A stretch of 64,000 bases of DNA from Nemopilema nomurai (Eukaryota; Cnidaria; Scyphozoa; Rhizostomeae; Rhizostomatidae), in contig ML133409.1 of NCBI GenBank assembly GCA_003864495.1, positions 274,147-338,146 of the forward strand, in the 5' to 3' direction. Below are positions 61,430 to 64,000 of the stretch, piece after piece. Each line of letters starts with the position of its first letter. Position 1 is the stretch's first letter. Made by a program: the position numbers and the translations under genes. The notes under the pieces are model-generated. The model had not been told where the DNA came from and searched no databases. It was given only the letters and a program-made list of their open reading frames with translations.

Positions 61430-63722
61430 CATGTCAAAAGTCAAAGATGCGTGAAAATGTTGCCTCTTTCTCAATGCGGGCAAGAAATATAAACAATCTG
61501 ATTAAAATGAGCAATAATTCAAATAAAACAACCACCAAAAAAAAATCCACCCCGAGAGACAAGGCTTTTCTCTGCTCGCTTCGAAATGAAAACTATTCTG
61601 TGCACACGGAAATTTTCACGCTGCTTTGAAAAGTCGAATTGAGCTCAGAGCGCTTGAGTTTCTTTCAGTTTTTCCTCTCTTTCGTGAACACTACAAGGGT
61701 TCAGACAAAACACCGAACTCACATGGGCTTCGACGCAGGTTGGAAAGTGGAGGGGCCAAGGAAGATTTTAACAATCATAACAAAAGATATTTAGAAAAAC
61801 TTTATCTCAGCTCACGCCGCTTTGAGTTTCCAAGCGCTTTTCGTGTGAAGGGGAATTTGGAGACTCCTTGTTTATTTACAAATTTTGTGATGGTAGAGTT
61901 TTTAATTTGAAAATAATTGGCATTGTAGTAGCACAATACCTAGTTTGGGGTGCTTATTAAAATTAACCTGGAGAGCGATGATGGTATCTGCGCTATTTGA
62001 CACAAGGCAAAGAGCTTACACACGAACGAGTGATAGGGCGGGGGCGATAGGCACAACAAGAACATTTGCAGTTTCACATTTCCAGTGATCATTTCCTGCA
62101 ATCTATTTTGAAGTGGGGGTGTTACACCCCTTAGCCCCCACCCCATAGCGATGGCCTTGAATGGAAGTCATTTCAATTATTTCAAAATCACATGCGTGAC
62201 ATGTGAATGGAAGTGAACCTACAAATTGCATATAGAGAATAAGTAGGAGATTTATAAACAAACAAGAGGTTAATCGAATACGTATACGTAAACAGGGCGA
62301 AACTGTTTGGCAAAGTCTGCCTCTCCTGCCTTTATTCGGCGTCCGCTGTGTCAAGGCTGCAATGTGCCGCAATAGGCCGCAATGGTTGCCTTATCATTCC
62401 TGAACAAAGACACAAATATAGAAAACTTTGCTTTTTCGGAATTTTTAGTTCATCCCCCTCCAACAAAAATTCATGCAGCAGAGTGTTGGGTTAGGAAGGT
62501 GCCAGATTCCTTCAAAATTTGGGGAGAAACATTCTCTGAATCAAATTAACTTTGATTGCTCCGGGATCCCTGAACATTGGCAGGGATAAGGAGTATATTT
62601 GCTTTGGCGCCTCGCTATATTTCCGGTTAATTGTTTTTTCACTGTCACCTTTAGTGAACAAAGGAAACTTCGAACTTTGGGGAAGCACGCTTCAATACTA
62701 ACACCACAGTAGGAATCAAAATAGGTTGCAACTACTGCAACAGCATCAATGTTTTTATTCAATAAGTGTACGATCGTAGAAAAGACAGATATATACTATA
62801 CAGTTAATGCTACTGAATGTAGATCCTAGATACAACAGAGGATGTAGCAAATCATTTGGCGAGATCACTCGAATAATACTGAAGAATTCTACTTTTTGCC
62901 GGGAAACTATTTGGCGGGAACTACAGTCTTGTCTCTACTCATATCAGTGTTTTGGACGATGAATGGTTTGGGTTTCATCCTTCCATGTTATACTTTGGTG
63001 AGTTCATTTTTGGTACTGTCCTGATATATTCTACCTATGATTCGGATATATCCTAACATATCAAATGTGTATCATCGGGAGCCAAAAGCCATATTTTGCT
63101 TTTACAGATCGGGAATCATTGCCATTTAGCGGCTTATTCTTGAAATGGTATTTTCGAAGTGAGGTGTTTTTTTGCAAAATAGGACTTGAAAAGCACATTA
63201 AGAGGAACAACACTAAGTTTTCGAAATACTTGTACATAGTTCCATAAACCCTATTATTTTCGAGGTTTTTGACGAAGCGGACAGTAGGACCTCGATGATG
63301 CCCGTGCCTTTGACACTTGTTCCCGTTTGGTTAGAATAAATATAATCATAATAAATTGCATTTTCGCATCTTTCTGATGTCAGCCTATCTTAACAGAGTC
63401 TACTTTGATGGCTCGGAATATTTTCGAATCAGTTCATTCTCAAAGGTCGGCCTTTGTTAGAAACATTGTACATTTGCGGGTGAAGCTATGAAGGAGCAGC
63501 GCGGACCATCAAAGGCGCTCGCACCTCGCGCGGTTGTCATCATTAATTTTCGGATTAATGACACCTTGAGATCGAAAACTGGAAATCTAGCCCTCTGATT
63601 GGTCCAGCCCACAACTACGGTCTATAACTCATGAGATAGCGTATAGACGGCATTCGAGCGTAGTCTTCGTATTTTCATTCTGGTTTTGGCGTGGATTTTC
63701 TGCTTATGATATGGAGGCTGTT
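61430..63722 (-). repeat. Right arm of the large inverted repeat (about 2.29 kb)
   Basis: Reverse complement of 55848-58138. No target-site duplication is seen outside the two arms, so a simple transposon insertion is not proven. The spacer between the arms is 3.29 kb. Confidence 0.93.
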
Positions 63723-64000
63723 TTCAGCTATTTTTTAGACAGCTTTGCAAAGTTTGAAAACTGATTGTCAGCATTGGTGTCCCAATGAGTATAAGTTCCT
63801 TTATTACATAGTATATATACGTAGTACATTATTTAAAAAATCAGTTCCTTTATTCAAAGACTGCTCATAGGGCAACTATTGATCTATTTGAGAGGTGTTT
63901 ATGAATCATGTGAGCTTCAAGTGATATTCATTTTAATGTAGCCGGTAAAATATAAAGAACAGAATTAAATTGTTATTTTGAAATAGCTTTAAAGATGATC
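63723..64000. other. Flank of the right arm, nothing recognised
   Basis: AT-rich sequence without open frames or repeats of note. Confidence 0.4.

Overview
This is nuclear DNA from an animal. It is AT-rich, three genes are cut into many short exons with GT...AG boundaries, and those genes are conserved animal housekeeping genes. I see no operons, bacterial ribosome sites or CRISPR. The species cannot be named from the sequence; an invertebrate, perhaps a cnidarian or another early-branching marine animal, is a guess.

Layout. (1) 1-9584, minus strand: COP9 signalosome subunit 1 (CSN1/GPS1) in 16 exons. Its most 3' visible exon lies in a tandem duplication (1-486) that contains an N, and a decayed copy of the preceding exon sits at 541-632. 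(2) 10369-21122: three intronless paralogues encoding secreted SGNH-hydrolase-like proteins. Two are on the minus strand (the second frameshifted) and one on the plus strand. The two minus-strand copies share a nearly identical tract of about 0.4 kb inside otherwise diverged sequence, which looks like gene conversion. Between them is a young 1.25 kb non-autonomous LTR element with identical-length LTRs, a primer-binding-like site and a polypurine tract. (3) 24207-36507, minus strand: FOXRED2, an ER-lumen FAD oxidoreductase, in at least 20 exons, with a Tigger-like and a Harbinger-like miniature transposon in its introns. (4) 36.5-45.8 kb: gene-poor, with small transposons, a 4 x 107 bp tandem repeat and one TATA box followed by a 59-codon ORF. 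(5) 45804-55247, minus strand: a class II Rab11 family-interacting protein (FIP3/FIP4-like) with coiled coils and a C-terminal Rab-binding domain; its 5' exons are not seen. (6) 55.85-63.72 kb: a large inverted repeat with two arms of about 2.29 kb and a 3.3 kb spacer. The spacer holds a second, nested inverted repeat of about 2 x 0.49 kb and a 0.62 kb terminal-inverted-repeat element.

The three multi-exon genes act in unrelated pathways: cullin deneddylation, ER-associated degradation and recycling-endosome traffic. They form no functional cluster. The least described items are the intronless SGNH-like family with its conversion tract, and the nested inverted-repeat structure. Exon boundaries were read by eye from splice signals, phase agreement and similarity to remembered human proteins; no search was run.
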